13,873 nucleotides of DNA from DATDOY01 sp035293045. Lineage in GTDB: Bacteria > Actinomycetota > Acidimicrobiia > IMCC26256 > JACPCJ01. The stretch lies in assembly GCA_035293045.1 (NCBI GenBank), contig DATDOY010000126.1, forward strand, positions 1 to 13,873, written 5' to 3'. The translations under genes were made by a program, and so were the position numbers. The notes beneath the pieces were generated by a model, which saw only the letters and a program-made list of their open reading frames with translations, made no database searches and was not told the origin of the DNA. Positions 12,947 through 13,873 of the stretch are shown here, piece by piece. The first letter of the stretch is position 1; the number at the start of each line of letters is the position of its first letter.

Positions 12947-13873
12947 TCAGGCGGCGCTGGCGTCGTCGCGACTGGTCCCGAGCATGCGCGAGTCGGTGTC
13001 GCACAGGGCGGTCTCGGTGGGAGCCATGACGTGGTGCACCACGGCGCTCCTCCCCCCGACCTTCCACAACGCCCTGCCACGCACGAGTTGAGCGACGACA
13101 TGACGCTCCGGTTCGGTGAGACCGAGCGTTTCCGTCGCGACGTCGAGCTGGTCGGGCGCCTGACGCATGATGATCTTGGTCGCCGAGTCAGCGAGCAGCC
13201 CCGCGGCGATCTTGGCCGTGGCCGTGCCGTCGTCGGCCTGAGCGCCGAGGTCCGACGGGCGGTGGGCGATGCAGAGGTTGGCCACGCCATACGTCCGGCC
13301 GAGTTTGAACGCGCTCTGGAGATAGCCAGCGGTGTGGCGGTTGGCCAACAACGCCCACGCCTCGTCGAGCACCTGGACCCGCCGGGGACCGGGTCCCGCC
13401 ATCAGTTGGGAGAGCCACCCCGCCGCGGCCACCATCACGAGCGGAAGGGCGTCCGAGTCGAGTGGGACGGCCGAGAGATCAAGCACGAGGCCAGGTCCGT
13501 CGAAGCGAAGTGGCACGGTGGAGCGACCGTCGAACATCCCCCGGAGAGAGCGCGTGATGAGCTTGTCGAGGGCATATGCAACCGGCGACACATCATCAAC
13601 AAGATCCGCAGCCGAGCGCCGCAGCCGCGCTTCCATTTCCGCGGTGGGCTCGACCAGGAGCGCGGCGACGTCGACCAGCGTCGCCTCGACGCCGGGTCGT
13701 GCCGCCAGCGCCTCGATGACGGCGAAGAGGGACGCGTCCTCGACCTGGGTGAGCGACCGATCCAGCACCGTGGCGACCAGCGCCGTGAGCATCCCCGCGC
13801 GACGCAGCACGCGCTGGTCCGCCGGCTCGTCGGCGGCGATCGGACCTTCGGCGAGCGGATTCACCCTCACGCT
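12947..13873 (-). CDS. VirB4/TraC-like conjugation ATPase, N-terminus beyond the right edge
   Basis: VirB4-type ATPases power assembly of the type IV secretion channel at the inner membrane. The last 308 residues are visible. SRVNPLA at the edge matches the segment just after Walker A in these proteins. RRVQVLDEAWALLA (near 13330-13380) holds Walker B with D-E, followed by a long TLGRTYG-like helix (FKLGRTYGVANLCIAHRPSD), and the gene ends with VRGRALWKVGGRSAVVHHVM, typical of the VirB4 C-terminal lobe. Walker A lies outside the window, so activity cannot be judged. The frame is open to the last base. It is transcribed towards the primase with a 2-nt gap, which makes the two an operon. Confidence 0.85.
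   Translation of the reverse strand, partial: SVRVNPLAEGPIAADEPADQRVLRRAGMLTALVATVLDRSLTQVEDASLFAVIEALAARPGVEATLVDVAALLVEPTAEMEARLRRSAADLVDDVSPVAYALDKLITRSLRGMFDGRSTVPLRFDGPGLVLDLSAVPLDSDALPLVMVAAAGWLSQLMAGPGPRRVQVLDEAWALLANRHTAGYLQSAFKLGRTYGVANLCIAHRPSDLGAQADDGTATAKIAAGLLADSATKIIMRQAPDQLDVATETLGLTEPERHVVAQLVRGRALWKVGGRSAVVHHVMAPTETALCDTDSRMLGTSRDDASAA

Noticed and set aside
12945..13067. Longer primase start inside the VirB4-like gene
   Set aside because: It overlaps the VirB4-like C-terminus and is low-complexity Arg-rich; GTG 12944 lies just before the family-like N-terminus.

Overview
The window is high-GC DNA with GTG starts, Shine-Dalgarno-led genes and very few AT-rich stretches, consistent with an actinobacterium. 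Gene content agrees: an actinobacterial-style conjugation ATPase cluster, a DUF169 protein, a polyprenol-phosphate mannosyltransferase and an Excalibur-type surface protein. I cannot name a species. No tRNA, rRNA or CRISPR array was seen.

Layout. (1) 1-1161, minus strand: an ECF sigma factor that runs off the left edge, preceded by a dead IS256-family transposase remnant. (2) 1162-2689: a poorly coding accessory stretch holding a 129-bp nested inverted repeat, a small Cys-rich protein of unknown function (minus), a 65-bp two-tier hairpin and a 35-codon fragment of a response-regulator receiver domain. (3) 2690-5353, plus strand: a compact run of five genes, mostly membrane or export proteins (Excalibur-domain membrane protein, 103-aa unknown, three-helix membrane protein, PKD-like lipoprotein, small two-helix membrane protein), ending at a hairpin that faces a convergent gene. 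(4) 5522-7107, minus: polyprenol-phosphate glycosyltransferase and DUF169 protein. (5) 7188-13873, minus: a conjugation or type IV secretion module made of a VirB4-like ATPase (partial at the right edge), a CHC2/Toprim primase tightly coupled to it, and a VirD4/TraD-like coupling ATPase.

The most interesting part is inside region 5. Between the primase and the coupling ATPase lies an overlapping two-gene cassette (9134-11225) that looks foreign to the transfer machinery: an NdpA-like nucleoid-associated protein followed, with a 14-nt overlap, by a RelA/SpoT-type nucleotide synthetase-domain protein. The synthetase keeps its catalytic residues but has no hydrolase domain. The cassette is lower in GC on sampled lines and follows a 630-bp gap without a convincing gene. 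A DNA-binding partner plus an alarmone-type synthetase on a mobile element suggests cargo such as a defence or toxin-antitoxin-like module. That function is inference, not something the sequence proves.
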